Below the pieces are notes generated by a model. The model ran no database searches and was not told where the DNA came from. It worked only from the letters and a program-made list of their open reading frames with translations. Of a DNA stretch of 64,000 bases, positions 41,990-50,711 are shown one piece after another (the stretch's first letter is position 1; each line of letters opens with the position of its first letter). Source of the stretch: Maridesulfovibrio sp050916235 (GTDB taxonomy: Bacteria > Desulfobacterota > Desulfovibrionia > Desulfovibrionales > Desulfovibrionaceae); assembly GCF_050916235.1 (NCBI RefSeq), contig NZ_CP104854.1, forward strand, positions 3,596,001 through 3,660,000, read 5' to 3'. A program made the translations under genes and the position numbers.

Positions 41990-43366
41990 ATGAAAAATTA
42001 TCTCAGAATTTCCCTGTTGGGGTCAGTGCTTTCAGTACTGGCCGCCTTTCTGATTGTCTGCATGACGGTCTCCGGCAGTTCTGCCGCGGATACCCTGACC
42101 GTGGATATATACGGGCCGGGGCAGCGCAAGATCAATATCATCCTGTTGCCGCCCAAGACCGTTCCCGACGGCAAATATTCCGGCTCCAAGGATACCGACC
42201 TGCCGCTGCCCGGTGAAGCCGGATCATTCAGCAAGGATCTTGAAAAGGATCTTGCCTATCTGCCGTTTCTCAATATTGTTCCCATAACCGATATCCTCGG
42301 CGGCGACCCTTCGAAGGGAGTCCGCCCCGGGGAGATTGATGTCAAGCCTCTGCGTCTTTCCAAGGTGGACCTTGCCGTAACCACCGGCTGGGAAATCCGG
42401 CCCAACGGGGAAAAGAACCTGCTTCTGCGCTGTATTGGCACCTTCAACGGGCGCACCATTATCGGCAAGAAATACTCGATGGTGACCGAGGATATGCTGC
42501 CCCTTATTGCCGACAGGTTCAGCTCCCATCTTATGCGCATACTTACCGGGCGTGACGGCTTCTTTGAATCCAAGATCGCCTTTGTTCGCAAGGTCGGTAA
42601 GGATAAGGAAATTTATACGGTCAGCCCGCAGGGAAGGAACCTGCGCCAGATAAGCTCCCTTGGCGGAGTGAACCTGAGCCCCAACTGGTCCCCGGACGGC
42701 GAACGGCTGGTGTTCACCCGGCTTGGTTCGCGCCAGCATCTGCTCTGTGTCTGGGACAGTGCGACCGGTAAGATCGACCAGAAGAGTTTTCCCGGAAATA
42801 CCGTTATTGGCCCGGCATTTTTGCCTGACGGAAACATGGCAGCGACTCTGACCATGAACGGCAATTCAGATATTTTCCTGATCAACGGCGATTACAAGCC
42901 CAAGAAACCGCTTGCTCAGAGCTGGGCGATTGAGGTTTCGCCCGATTTTGACGCGACAGGCGACAAGATGGTCTTCACCTCGGCTCGCTTCGGAAACCCG
43001 CACATTTTCCTGTTGGACATGAAGAGCGGGGTGGTTACGCGGGTTACCAAGGAAGGCAAGTACAATACCAACCCCACCATAAGCCCGGATGGACGCTACG
43101 TGGCCTTTGCCCGGCAGACCCCGCTGGGGCACCGCATTTTCGTGCATGACCTCAAGTCCGGGCAGGAGCGGCAGCTCACTTTCGGGCCCGGGAATGACGA
43201 AGACCCGGCTTTCGGTCCTGACGGGTATTTTATTGCCTTTGCCTCAAGTCGTTCCGGTGATTACAAAATCTACCTGACCACACGGCACGGGGATCCTGCA
43301 ATGCTGGTGCCCACCGGAGGAGGTGTCGCCAAGGCTCCGGCCTGGGGAAAAGCGAAAAAATCATAG
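41990..43366 (+). CDS. tolB: TolB, periplasmic beta-propeller
   Basis: 458 residues from ATG at 41990 (AGGTG upstream). A signal peptide runs to about residue 32; an N-terminal alpha/beta domain follows ('NIILLPPKTVPDGKYSGSKD'), then a six-bladed beta-propeller of PD40 repeats from about 200 ('LSPNWSPDGERLVFTR', 'SPDFDATGDKMVFTSARFG', 'NPTISPDGRYVAFARQ', 'DEDPAFGPDGYFIAFASSR'). TolB shuttles between TolA and Pal; the propeller channel binds Pal. It starts 12 bp after the tolA stop. Confidence 0.94.
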   Translation: MKNYLRISLLGSVLSVLAAFLIVCMTVSGSSAADTLTVDIYGPGQRKINIILLPPKTVPDGKYSGSKDTDLPLPGEAGSFSKDLEKDLAYLPFLNIVPITDILGGDPSKGVRPGEIDVKPLRLSKVDLAVTTGWEIRPNGEKNLLLRCIGTFNGRTIIGKKYSMVTEDMLPLIADRFSSHLMRILTGRDGFFESKIAFVRKVGKDKEIYTVSPQGRNLRQISSLGGVNLSPNWSPDGERLVFTRLGSRQHLLCVWDSATGKIDQKSFPGNTVIGPAFLPDGNMAATLTMNGNSDIFLINGDYKPKKPLAQSWAIEVSPDFDATGDKMVFTSARFGNPHIFLLDMKSGVVTRVTKEGKYNTNPTISPDGRYVAFARQTPLGHRIFVHDLKSGQERQLTFGPGNDEDPAFGPDGYFIAFASSRSGDYKIYLTTRHGDPAMLVPTGGGVAKAPAWGKAKKS

Positions 43367-43421
43367 CCGCAGGATACGATTTAACGGTCCTGTTGCAGTC
43401 ACCGCTTGATTTTTTTGCAAA

Positions 43422-43433
43422 ACACTATAGTGT
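43422..43433. promoter_or_regulatory. 12-bp palindrome upstream of pal
   Basis: ACACTATAGTGT is a perfect palindrome 89 bp before the pal start. It includes a TATAGT-like -10, so it could be part of a pal promoter or an operator; no good -35 at 17 bp spacing was seen. Confidence 0.35.
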
Positions 43434-43522
43434 CGAAACATTGGAAGTTATAAGTAAGAGTAGTTTTTTCATCTGGTGTGGACAAACTCCTGTCCTGCAA
43501 AGTTCCTGTCTCAGGAGGGCAA

Positions 43523-44122
43523 ATGAAAGCTAGAGCTATAATTTTGTGTTTGATGTTTGTACTGTTGGCCGGTATCGGAACCGGTTGTTCCAAGAAGCGT
43601 GTCGAGTCCAATCCCGCAAGCCCTGCTGTTGAGGAAAGAATGAATGAGCAGCAGGAAAAGGAAAAGCAGAGACTCGAAGAGCAGGCCAGACTAGATAGGG
43701 AAAAAGCCCTGCAGGAACAAGCTCTTGAGGAAGAACGCAGATCGGCTGAAAGCGCTGCTGCCAAGCAGGAGTTCGATAATGCTATCGTCGAACTCGGCAA
43801 TATGATTCACTTTGATTTCGACTCCTTCGAAATCAAGCCCGAATACCGTCCGCTGCTGCAGTCCAAGGCTGAAATTCTCAAGAAGTACGACAACGTGACT
43901 ATGGTCATTGAAGGATACTGTGACGAACGCGGAACCGAGGAATACAACCTCGCTCTCGGCGAACGCCGTGCCCGCGCCGCATATGAATTCCTTATCCTGC
44001 TCGGTGTCGCACCCGAACGTCTCAGCATAGTAAGCTTCGGTGAGGAGGATCCCGTCGATCCCGCTCACAACGAAACTGCATGGGCCAAGAACAGGCGCGT
44101 ACAGTTCAGGCTTACTTACTAA
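43523..44122 (+). CDS. pal: Pal, peptidoglycan-associated lipoprotein
   Basis: 199 residues from ATG at 43523 (CAGGAGG). A lipobox ends 'LLAGIGTGC', so the N-terminal Cys is acylated. A Glu/Gln/Arg-rich coiled segment (about 38-85) is followed by an OmpA-like peptidoglycan-binding domain ('FDFDSFEIKPEYRPLLQSKA', 'GYCDERGTEEYNLALGERRA', 'NRRVQFRLTY'). Pal ties the outer membrane to the wall and is recruited by TolA at division. It ends the tol cluster and has a strong terminator. Confidence 0.95.
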   Translation: MKARAIILCLMFVLLAGIGTGCSKKRVESNPASPAVEERMNEQQEKEKQRLEEQARLDREKALQEQALEEERRSAESAAAKQEFDNAIVELGNMIHFDFDSFEIKPEYRPLLQSKAEILKKYDNVTMVIEGYCDERGTEEYNLALGERRARAAYEFLILLGVAPERLSIVSFGEEDPVDPAHNETAWAKNRRVQFRLTY

Positions 44123-44139
44123 GTCTTACCACGATCTTT

Positions 44140-44179
44140 AAAAAAGACCCTGCTTCTTGTTGGAAGCAGGGTCTTTTTT
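44140..44179 (+). terminator. Rho-independent terminator after pal
   Basis: AAAAAAGACCCTGCTTC, short loop, GAAGCAGGGTCTTTTTT: a perfect long stem followed by T-run. Confidence 0.95.
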
Positions 44180-44253
44180 CGTGCTCATAGTGTCCCTGAA
44201 AAATATGCCTTCGGCCTTAATTCTTTTGAAAAGGGTTTGCTTCATCGGGTTAT

Positions 44254-44355
44254 AGGCGAAGCCCTACTGAAAAGTTTTTTGAAGAGTCCAGAGAAACTTT
44301 TTTCCCAAAAAAGTTCCCTTGGCCCCCGGAGGGTCCCCGAAGGGCCGCCGGAGGC
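44254..44355 (+). repeat. GC-rich intergenic element with internal hairpins
   Basis: About 100 bp between pal and pgpA containing GGCGAAGCCCTACTG, AACTTTTTTCCCAAAAAAGT (an inverted repeat) and the end GGGCCGCCGGAGGC. A diverged match lies at 33964-34040. No coding signal is seen. Confidence 0.45.
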
Positions 44356-44365
44356 AAAAAGAAAA

Positions 44366-44405
44366 GGCCGCAATATCTGTATTGATATTACGGCCCGTGT
44401 TTTTT
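44366..44405 (-). terminator. Terminator-like hairpin downstream of pgpA
   Basis: GCCGCAATATC pairs with GATATTACGGC around TGTATT; lies after the pgpA stop, with A/T runs on either side. Confidence 0.6.
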
Positions 44406-44448
44406 GCAATTTTACCCGGAACAGCTTGTCAGTCTGAAGTTTGTGTAA

Positions 44449-44910
44449 TCACATACTGCGGATCAGCCAGAGGCAGATCATTGCGTATACGCCTGCGAAC
44501 AGATCATCGATCATTACGCCGTAGCCGTCCTTGAGCCATTTTTCAGATGCTCTTACAGGCCAGGGCTTTAAAATGTCGAACAGGCGGAAAAGGGCGAAGC
44601 CGACGATAGCCTGCCAGGCTACTATGCCGGGGAAGGGAAGAAACACTATCCACTGTCCGAGTACTTCGTCTATGACTACGCTGGAAGGATCTTTTTTTCC
44701 AATTTCTTTTTCAGCGGCAGTACAGGCCAGCGCGCCGAAGTAGAAAAGGAGCCCCAGTACGATTACCCTGACCGGGATGGGCAGGGGGAAGAAAAGGAAC
44801 GGTGCGGTTATGAGAGCCGCCGCTGAGCCCCATGTGCCGGGTGCCTTAGGCAGAAACCCTACCGGGCCGAGAGTGGCTATTTTGGTGAGATTAAAATTGA
44901 TCTTTTTCAT
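44449..44910 (-). CDS. pgpA: Phosphatidylglycerophosphatase A (PgpA)
   Basis: 153 residues with about four hydrophobic segments. The family signature is clear: 'GFLPKAPGTWGSAAAL', 'PSSVVIDEVLGQWIVFL', 'FALFRLFDILKPWPV' and 'GYGVMIDDLFAGVYA'. It dephosphorylates phosphatidylglycerophosphate at the inner membrane to make phosphatidylglycerol. It is monocistronic, convergent to pal, with a terminator-like hairpin after it. Confidence 0.93.
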   Translation of the reverse strand: MKKINFNLTKIATLGPVGFLPKAPGTWGSAAALITAPFLFFPLPIPVRVIVLGLLFYFGALACTAAEKEIGKKDPSSVVIDEVLGQWIVFLPFPGIVAWQAIVGFALFRLFDILKPWPVRASEKWLKDGYGVMIDDLFAGVYAMICLWLIRSM

Positions 44911-45013
44911 GCAGCCATTATCTACCCAACGGCTTTAAAAGTCCATACCGACCTGAGTGTGAACGCTCATGTTCTGCTGCTCAGGTCGGGATGGCGGACC
45001 CGCTGCTAGCCGC

Positions 45014-45262
45014 TTAATTGGCTCTTGGCTTGAGGGTGTAGCCTATGCTGCGGGCAATGTATTCAAGCGGTTTAACTTCGTTGGTTGCGCGAAGTATGTC
45101 CATCAGGGTTTCTGCTCCGAGTTTTGCGTTGTCGTCAAAGGGATTAATTTCCCTGAGCAGTGTGGAGTAGGGTTTTCCGATGGTCTTGGCCACTTCCTTG
45201 GCCGGTTTGCTTCCTTCGAGAACTATATCCTGAGTCACTTTTGTGATCGATTCGTAATTCAT
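45014..45262 (-). CDS. Phage CII-like regulatory protein
   Basis: 82 residues, ATG with AAGGAG. The pattern 'SKPAKEVAKTIGKPYSTLLR' with 'EINPFDDNAKLGAETLMDIL' resembles the phage regulatory CII family of small HTH proteins. In phages it controls lysis/lysogeny decisions; here it stands alone beside pgpA, far from the tail island, so it is more likely a domesticated regulator. A roughly 170-bp region upstream to the G-rich tract holds its promoter. Confidence 0.6.
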   Translation of the reverse strand: MNYESITKVTQDIVLEGSKPAKEVAKTIGKPYSTLLREINPFDDNAKLGAETLMDILRATNEVKPLEYIARSIGYTLKPRAN

Positions 45263-45390
45263 TTTAAAACTCCTTCATTTAATGCATTCAGCCAGAATGA
45301 AGCCTCATTCTTTGATTACATTATTGACGGAGAAAGGGCCTGTGTAAACGGCCCCCACTTTGTATTTAAGGTACTTTCGACTGTATATGA

Positions 45391-45433
45391 GGGTAGGGTT
45401 TTGGGGGGTAGGGGAGGGTTTTGGGGGGTAGGG
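45391..45433 (+). repeat. Tandem G-rich tract (G-quadruplex candidate)
   Basis: Two near-perfect copies of GGGTTTTGGGGGGTAGGG in tandem, giving more than four G-runs of three or more within about 43 bases. It abuts the stop codon of the minus-strand GGDEF-EAL gene, whose transcript would read it as C-rich. Confidence 0.7.
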
Positions 45434-45435
45434 TT

Positions 45436-47592
45436 CTACTCCGGAAGGTAGAGGTTGTCCCTTCTGCCGTTCAGGAATTCGAGGAACTCAAATCTGGAAA
45501 GCGGTTTGCTGTAGTAGTAGCCCTGAATTATGTCGCAGCCCTGCTGGGTAAGAAGTTCTACCTGATCAGCGTCTTCAACACCTTCCGCAACGACCTTGAG
45601 TCCCATATGCCGGGCCATGCTGATGATGGCGCAGACTATGGCGAGGTCATTCTTGTCGGTCATGATGTCGTTAACAAACGAGCGGTCAATCTTGAGGGTG
45701 GTGATTGGCAGCCTCTTCAGATAGCTCAGCGATGAATATCCTGTACCGAAGTCGTCGATGGAGCAGGATACCCCGGAAGAACAGAGATCGTTAAGGATTT
45801 CGGTGTTCTTCTCAATGTTTTTCATCAACAGCGATTCGGTTATTTCCAGTTCAAGTTTTTCCCGCGGGACCTTGTATTCCTCCAGAATGGCGAAAATAGT
45901 CTCGGAGAAACTTTCGTTATCCAGTTCCTTGGCGGATACGTTGGCGGAGACTATCAGGTCGGTATGTCCGGCTTTTTCCCAGACTTCCATGTCGCGCACA
46001 GCCTGCCTGATAATAAGGGTATCCACTTCATGGATGAGGTTCAGTTCTTCCGCAAGGGGAATGAATTTTGCGGGCGACACTATGCTGCCGTCCGGCCTGA
46101 TCCAGCGGGCCAGTGCTTCCATGCCCACCACCCTGCCGGTGCGGGTGTTGATCTTGGCCTGATAAAAGGGCACGAATTCACCGTTTATCAGGCCCTTTCT
46201 AATGGCTGATTCCATGTCTATTTTACGCTGGGCCAGAACTTTCATCTGGGCAGTGTAGAACCGGATGCTTTCGATATGGCTTCCCTTGACCTGATGCATG
46301 GCCGTGTCCGCATGCAGGATCAACTGGTCCGGGCAGCGGGTGTCGTCAGGGAAAGTCGCAATTCCTATGCTGGCCTTTATGTAAATTTCGTGATCCTCGA
46401 TACGGAAAGGCTCGTTGAACTGATCAGTAACCTTGTGGGCAAAGGAGATGATGTCATTTACACTGTTATAGCCTATCAGTGCGATGGCGAATTCATCGCT
46501 GCCCAGTCGTGCAAGAGAGTCATGCTCATTCAGGAGCGGTTTGAGTCTGGCCGCAATGAGTTTAAGGAGGTCGTCTCCAACTTTATATCCAAGGGAGTCG
46601 TTGACCTTTTTGAAGTCATCGAGATCCATGTACAGCAGGGCGATCTTGTTGTTGGTCTTCTCGGCCTTTCCTATTTCGCGTCTGATCCGGTCACCGAAAA
46701 GCCTTCTGTTGGGCAGGTTGGTCAGAGCGTCATGGTAGGCATAGAAATGTATTTTTTCTTCTTTGCGCTTCAGTTCGCTGATGTCGTTGTTTACACCTAC
46801 GAAATGGGTGATCTTGCCATCCGGATCATATATTGCGCTTATGTTGAGCCGCTGCGGGTAGATTTCGCCACTCTTGCGGCGGTTCCAGAGTTCACCTTCC
46901 CATGTTCCGTCGCGGAGCAGGGATTCCCACATCTTTTTATAAAAATCTGCGTCGTGGTAATCGGATTTGAGTACCCGCGGGTTTTCGCCACGGATTTCAT
47001 CAAGTGTGTATCCGGTTATGTCGGTGAAAGCCGGGTTGATCTGCAGGGCCTTGCCCTGGGCATCGGTTATGATGATGCCGTCGAGCGTGTTTTTGAATAC
47101 ATGGCGCATGAACTGCAGATTCTCGTTTGCATTGCGCAGGGTATCGGCCTGAGCCTGAAACTCCTTGCTGAGTTCTTGATGATTTTCAAGCAGTTGCTGC
47201 TCTCTCTCTTTGGTCTCGGATATGTCCGAAGTCAGAATCCCGATTCCCTGCAAGGCTCCGGACGAATCTCTGATGGGGAATCTGGTGGCTCCGAAAGTCA
47301 AGTCTCTGCCGCCGGGGAGGTTGAGTGTCACTTCCAGAGAAAGATAATCACCTGTCGGCAGGGTACAGGCTTTTCGGTCGGATATTGCGATTCTTTTGAT
47401 CTGTTCCTCGGTCGCCACATTTTTCAGCAGCTCAGAATCGTCTTTGCCGAGCACTTCGCTTTTGTCCTTGAACCCGAGCATTTCAAGGAAAGGGGTATTG
47501 ACGTAAGTGTAGCGAAAATCGGTATCTTTAATGATGGCTATGTGGCTGGCGTTATCCAGAAAGCTGCGGAGAAGATCGGAACAGTCAGGCAT
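45436..47592 (-). CDS. PAS-PAS-GGDEF-EAL c-di-GMP protein
   Basis: 718 residues without a membrane segment. Two PAS domains (about 5-130 and 160-275; 'ITDAQGKALQINPAFTDITG', 'FVGVNNDISELKR'), then a GGDEF domain with a changed active site 'LARLGSDEFAIAL' (GSDEF), and an EAL domain at about 450-705 with 'GMEALARWI', 'IDDFGTGYSSLSYLKRLPI' and 'VVAEGVEDADQV'. The EAL motifs look complete, so phosphodiesterase activity is likely, while the cyclase site may be degenerate and act as a GTP sensor. The stop is directly followed by the G-rich tract. Confidence 0.93.
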   Translation of the reverse strand: MPDCSDLLRSFLDNASHIAIIKDTDFRYTYVNTPFLEMLGFKDKSEVLGKDDSELLKNVATEEQIKRIAISDRKACTLPTGDYLSLEVTLNLPGGRDLTFGATRFPIRDSSGALQGIGILTSDISETKEREQQLLENHQELSKEFQAQADTLRNANENLQFMRHVFKNTLDGIIITDAQGKALQINPAFTDITGYTLDEIRGENPRVLKSDYHDADFYKKMWESLLRDGTWEGELWNRRKSGEIYPQRLNISAIYDPDGKITHFVGVNNDISELKRKEEKIHFYAYHDALTNLPNRRLFGDRIRREIGKAEKTNNKIALLYMDLDDFKKVNDSLGYKVGDDLLKLIAARLKPLLNEHDSLARLGSDEFAIALIGYNSVNDIISFAHKVTDQFNEPFRIEDHEIYIKASIGIATFPDDTRCPDQLILHADTAMHQVKGSHIESIRFYTAQMKVLAQRKIDMESAIRKGLINGEFVPFYQAKINTRTGRVVGMEALARWIRPDGSIVSPAKFIPLAEELNLIHEVDTLIIRQAVRDMEVWEKAGHTDLIVSANVSAKELDNESFSETIFAILEEYKVPREKLELEITESLLMKNIEKNTEILNDLCSSGVSCSIDDFGTGYSSLSYLKRLPITTLKIDRSFVNDIMTDKNDLAIVCAIISMARHMGLKVVAEGVEDADQVELLTQQGCDIIQGYYYSKPLSRFEFLEFLNGRRDNLYLPE

Positions 47593-47690
47593 AATTGAAT
47601 CAATATCCGGGTGTTCGGGGTTGAGGGTTGTTTTAACAGTGGTCCATTTCCGAGTAAATTAGCATCGGCGGTTATATACCGCAAATGAAT

Positions 47691-48368
47691 TTAGAGCTCA
47701 TCGGTCTGAAAATTACCGGCCGCAATGGCTACTGCCCTGACCGGGGAACCATCGGAGTCCCGGAATTTCAGGGGCAGGCAGGAGAGTATGAATCCGGCCT
47801 GCGGCAGGGCGTGCAGGTTGGTCAGGTTTTCAATGATGATCATGCCCTGACCGAGCAGTATCATATGTGCAGGGTAGTCGGCCGTGTCTGCCGGGTCCAC
47901 GGATATAACATCAATGCCGATTCCTTTGAGGTCGAAGTCGGCAAGCCAGCGGGCTGCTTCCGGGGAAAGAACCGGATAGCCGAGGAAGTATTCCGGGGTT
48001 CCCCAGTGAAGGTGCCAGCCGGTGTTGAGCAGGATGAAGTCGTGCTCGGCTATTTCTGTCTCAAAAGGGGCAAGCTCGTCGATGCCTATCTCGCAGCTGT
48101 GCCCGGTTTTGCAGGCTGTACTGCAATCAATGACTATTGCCGGGCCGATGAACATTTCCGGATCCAGCATGTCCAATGTGGCGGCTCCCTCTATCATGTG
48201 TGCGGGTGCGTCGATATGCGTTCCGGTGTGGGTTGCAAGGTTGATGCGGTGTTCCAGAAAACCGTGGGTCGCATGGGTTGCTACTGCGCTTATGACGGGC
48301 TGGGCGGTACCGGGATACACGGGCATTTCTTCGGTTATTGTGTGGCTGAGGTCGATTATGGCTGTCAT
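47691..48368 (-). CDS. Cyclase-family metal hydrolase (kynurenine-formamidase-like)
   Basis: 225 residues from ATG at 48368; a GTG at 48416 is an alternative start. The cyclase-family metal motif is 'THTGTHIDAPAHM', with 'DLSHTITEEMPVYPGTAQP' at the N-terminus and 'HDFILLNTGWHLHWG' further on. Members hydrolyse amides or lactones (for example N-formylkynurenine, or isatin) using a metal. No tryptophan genes are near, so the substrate is unknown. It is followed on the same strand by nothing related; the GNAT gene upstream may be cotranscribed (gap about 60 bp). Confidence 0.85.
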   Translation of the reverse strand: MTAIIDLSHTITEEMPVYPGTAQPVISAVATHATHGFLEHRINLATHTGTHIDAPAHMIEGAATLDMLDPEMFIGPAIVIDCSTACKTGHSCEIGIDELAPFETEIAEHDFILLNTGWHLHWGTPEYFLGYPVLSPEAARWLADFDLKGIGIDVISVDPADTADYPAHMILLGQGMIIIENLTNLHALPQAGFILSCLPLKFRDSDGSPVRAVAIAAGNFQTDEL

Positions 48369-48428
48369 ATTATGTCCGGTTTGCGGCCGGGCGCGTTCTA
48401 GGTTTATTTCCACCAAGTGCCTTTGCAG

Positions 48429-48968
48429 TTATGGAATATCTTTTCTATCTGCCGATACCGGGCTGATCTCGTTGTACAGGATAACCGTGCCGTGCAGAGT
48501 TCCTTCCGGCGAAGATGCGTAGCCGGGAATGATTCCGGCGGCAGCCCAGCCAAGATGCTGGTATATGTACTGGGCCGGTGATCCTTCCTGAGTGTCCAGT
48601 ACGAGCAGGCTCAGTCCAATCTCTGCTGCGTGTCTTTCGGCCGATTGCATCAGTTTTTTAGCGATTCCCTGCCCTCGGTGGCTTTGAAGGACAAACAGCT
48701 TTTGTATCTCGCCCCGGTGTTTACCATTCTCACGCAGACACGGGGCAAGCTGTACTGAACCGGCGATCCCGCTGTCTTCCTCTGCTATCAGCAGGATGCG
48801 TCCTGAAGGCAGGGAGGAATCGACTTCATTCCAGTATTCCCTGGCCTTTTTCATGGATAGCGGGGAGTGAAATCCTATCGAAGCCCCACCCTGAACGGAA
48901 TCAATAAGCAGTTCACACAAGGAAGCAAGTTGCTCTTCTCCAATCTGCTTAATCAGTGTTATTTTCAT
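48429..48968 (-). CDS. GNAT-family N-acetyltransferase
   Basis: 179 residues. The GNAT acetyl-CoA loop is 'KLFVLQSHRGQGIAKKLMQS' (motif A, Q/RxxGxG/A), followed by 'LSLLVLDTQEGSPAQYIYQH' and 'LGWAAAGIIPGYASSP'. The family transfers acetyl to amines of small molecules, peptides or proteins. It may share a transcript with the cyclase-family gene downstream. The substrate cannot be assigned. Confidence 0.9.
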   Translation of the reverse strand: MKITLIKQIGEEQLASLCELLIDSVQGGASIGFHSPLSMKKAREYWNEVDSSLPSGRILLIAEEDSGIAGSVQLAPCLRENGKHRGEIQKLFVLQSHRGQGIAKKLMQSAERHAAEIGLSLLVLDTQEGSPAQYIYQHLGWAAAGIIPGYASSPEGTLHGTVILYNEISPVSADRKDIP

Positions 48969-49386
48969 AGTTGAGCAATTTCAGTGTCTGCATAACCAGT
49001 TATATTTTCATTGCTTTTTAAGGCGATGAATAGAACTGTGTATGATGTTCTGGGTACATATCATTTTGAATTATTTGGCATGTTTATGGTAATATGAATA
49101 GATAAACATGTTACTTTAGTCTGTGATAATGTTGAGCATTTAATTTTGTAAATATTTATTTTTAGGTATGGCGTTATGGCGATCCGGTATTTATAGACCT
49201 GTATGGGGAGGATGGCAATGCGGACAGGATGCATCTAGAGATGTCTCGAAAATGATATTTTCAGGGCAGAATGTCTGTCCGTTGTCGTTGAAATGCTATA
49301 TCTATATTGTGTTGCAGCTGTTTTCCTGATAGTTAGACATGGAAAAATATATTATCCGAGCAGCAGAATAGAAGTGGAGGGGTTAC
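48969..49386. other. AT-rich intergenic region
   Basis: About 420 bp between divergent genes with no open frame of note, clearly AT-richer than its surroundings. It must hold promoters for the GNAT gene and the binding-protein gene; no defined motif was identified. Confidence 0.45.
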
Positions 49387-50145
49387 TTGGAACGTTGCAG
49401 TAAAATGTTAGCTATTTTGGTTCTAGCTGCCTTTTTTGCTTTTATAGCACCATTTGTGAATGTCAGTGCTGCAGATAATTTTCGGGTCATGCTCTATGAT
49501 GCCTCGTTTCCGCCATATTTTTTTGACAAGGAAGATCCACGGACGGGCATTGTCAAGGACCTGTTCTCCGCTTTCGGGAAGGAGACCGGGGATACATTCG
49601 AGTATGTCCGCGTGCCCTTCAAGCGTGCCCTTCACCAGTTTGACAGTGGGCAGATCGATATAGAACCCATGTCCAATCCAGCGTGGCGAGGGGATTCAGC
49701 CGTTCTCGGAGAGTACAGCATTCCCATGGGCGTATCCGAACTTATTGTGCTTTTCAATGCGGACAAGTACCTGCCGATTGAATCTCCGAAGGACCTGACG
49801 GGTAGGACTATCGGCGTGGTCATGGGCTATTATTATCCGTCATTTGCGCCCTATTTTGAGGATGGCAGCATCAAGCCCCATGTTTTGCCGAGTGATGCCA
49901 AGCTGATCCAGCTTCTGGAGGCCGGGCGGCTCGATCAGGCCATCATGAACAAGGATTTTGCCCTGTACCAGATAAAGGAGAAGCGCCTTCATGGAAAACT
50001 GAAATTGAGCAGACCCTGCAGCGCTCTTGATATGATGGTCCGTTTTCACCCGAGTAAAAAAGACGCGATACCCCGGTTCAACAAGGCGATCAGGAAACTT
50101 CTTGATGACGGGACCATCAAGCGGATTTATGATCAGTACCGCTAG
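49387..50145 (+). CDS. Periplasmic solute-binding protein (SBP family 3-like)
   Basis: 252 residues. The start appears to be TTG at 49387, 5 bp after GGAGGGG; an ATG at 49405 is possible. A signal peptide ends at about 28 ('APFVNVSAADNF'). The rest has the family-3 binding-protein pattern: 'LYDASFPPYFFDKEDPRTGI', 'VKDLFSAFGKETGD', 'PKDLTGRTIGVVMGYYYPSF' and a C-terminal 'AIRKLLDDGTIKRIYDQYR'. No ABC permease or ATPase adjoins it, so it may signal through a sensor rather than feed a transporter. Confidence 0.85.
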   Translation: MERCSKMLAILVLAAFFAFIAPFVNVSAADNFRVMLYDASFPPYFFDKEDPRTGIVKDLFSAFGKETGDTFEYVRVPFKRALHQFDSGQIDIEPMSNPAWRGDSAVLGEYSIPMGVSELIVLFNADKYLPIESPKDLTGRTIGVVMGYYYPSFAPYFEDGSIKPHVLPSDAKLIQLLEAGRLDQAIMNKDFALYQIKEKRLHGKLKLSRPCSALDMMVRFHPSKKDAIPRFNKAIRKLLDDGTIKRIYDQYR

Positions 50146-50220
50146 GCCGGGAGTGTTTATGGGCGGGAAGTAGATCCTGCAGCCTTTTTGCCCCGATTGC
50201 TGACAAACAAGGGGAACATT

Positions 50221-50598
50221 ATGATCATCGGAATTGACCACATTGTTTTTACCGTGGCTGACATTGAAAGGACATGCGCTTTTTACAGCGAGGTGCTTTT
50301 AATGGATGTTGCCACTTTCGCTGGCGGACGGAAGTCGCTGCATTTCGGCAACCAGAAAATCAACCTGCATCAGGCCGGTAAGGAGTTCGAGCCCAAGGCT
50401 GATGCTCCTGGTCCTGGATCACAGGATGTCTGTTTTGTTACTGACTGGCCTTCAGCCGAAATTGTCGCTCATCTGAATAAGTGCGGTGTAACAGTCGAGG
50501 AGGGGCCGGTGGATAGGACCGGGGCTGTAGGACCGATTACGTCCGTGTATTTCCGGGACCCTGACGGGAATCTTATTGAAGTGGCAAGCTATTCCTGA
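50221..50598 (+). CDS. VOC/glyoxalase-superfamily protein
   Basis: 125 residues from ATG at 50221 (AAGGGGAACATT). 'GIDHIVFTVADIERTCAFYS' at the start and 'SVYFRDPDGNLIEVASYS' at the end are the paired beta-alpha-beta halves of the vicinal oxygen chelate fold, with metal-binding H and E in the expected places (H in 'GIDHIVF', E in 'NLIEVAS'). The family includes dioxygenases, glyoxalases and fosfomycin-resistance enzymes; the substrate is unknown. A strong bidirectional terminator follows. Confidence 0.87.
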   Translation: MIIGIDHIVFTVADIERTCAFYSEVLLMDVATFAGGRKSLHFGNQKINLHQAGKEFEPKADAPGPGSQDVCFVTDWPSAEIVAHLNKCGVTVEEGPVDRTGAVGPITSVYFRDPDGNLIEVASYS

Positions 50599-50654
50599 AG
50601 CAGGAAAAAGAATTATCGTCTTCTCTGCAATCATGTTGCCTGTTCGAGGATAAA

Positions 50655-50691
50655 AAAAAGACCGTGTTTCCTGAAGAAAAACGGTCTTTTT
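50655..50691. terminator. Bidirectional terminator
   Basis: AAAAGACCGTGTTTC folds on AGAAAAACGGTCTTTT; serves the VOC gene and the convergent RRM gene. Confidence 0.9.
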
Positions 50692-50711
50692 ATTTCGACA
50701 GAAAATTAATA

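Noticed and set aside
46276..47598. 440-codon plus-strand frame opposite the GGDEF-EAL gene
   Set aside because: Antisense to a full PAS-GGDEF-EAL protein with all motifs; no independent evidence.
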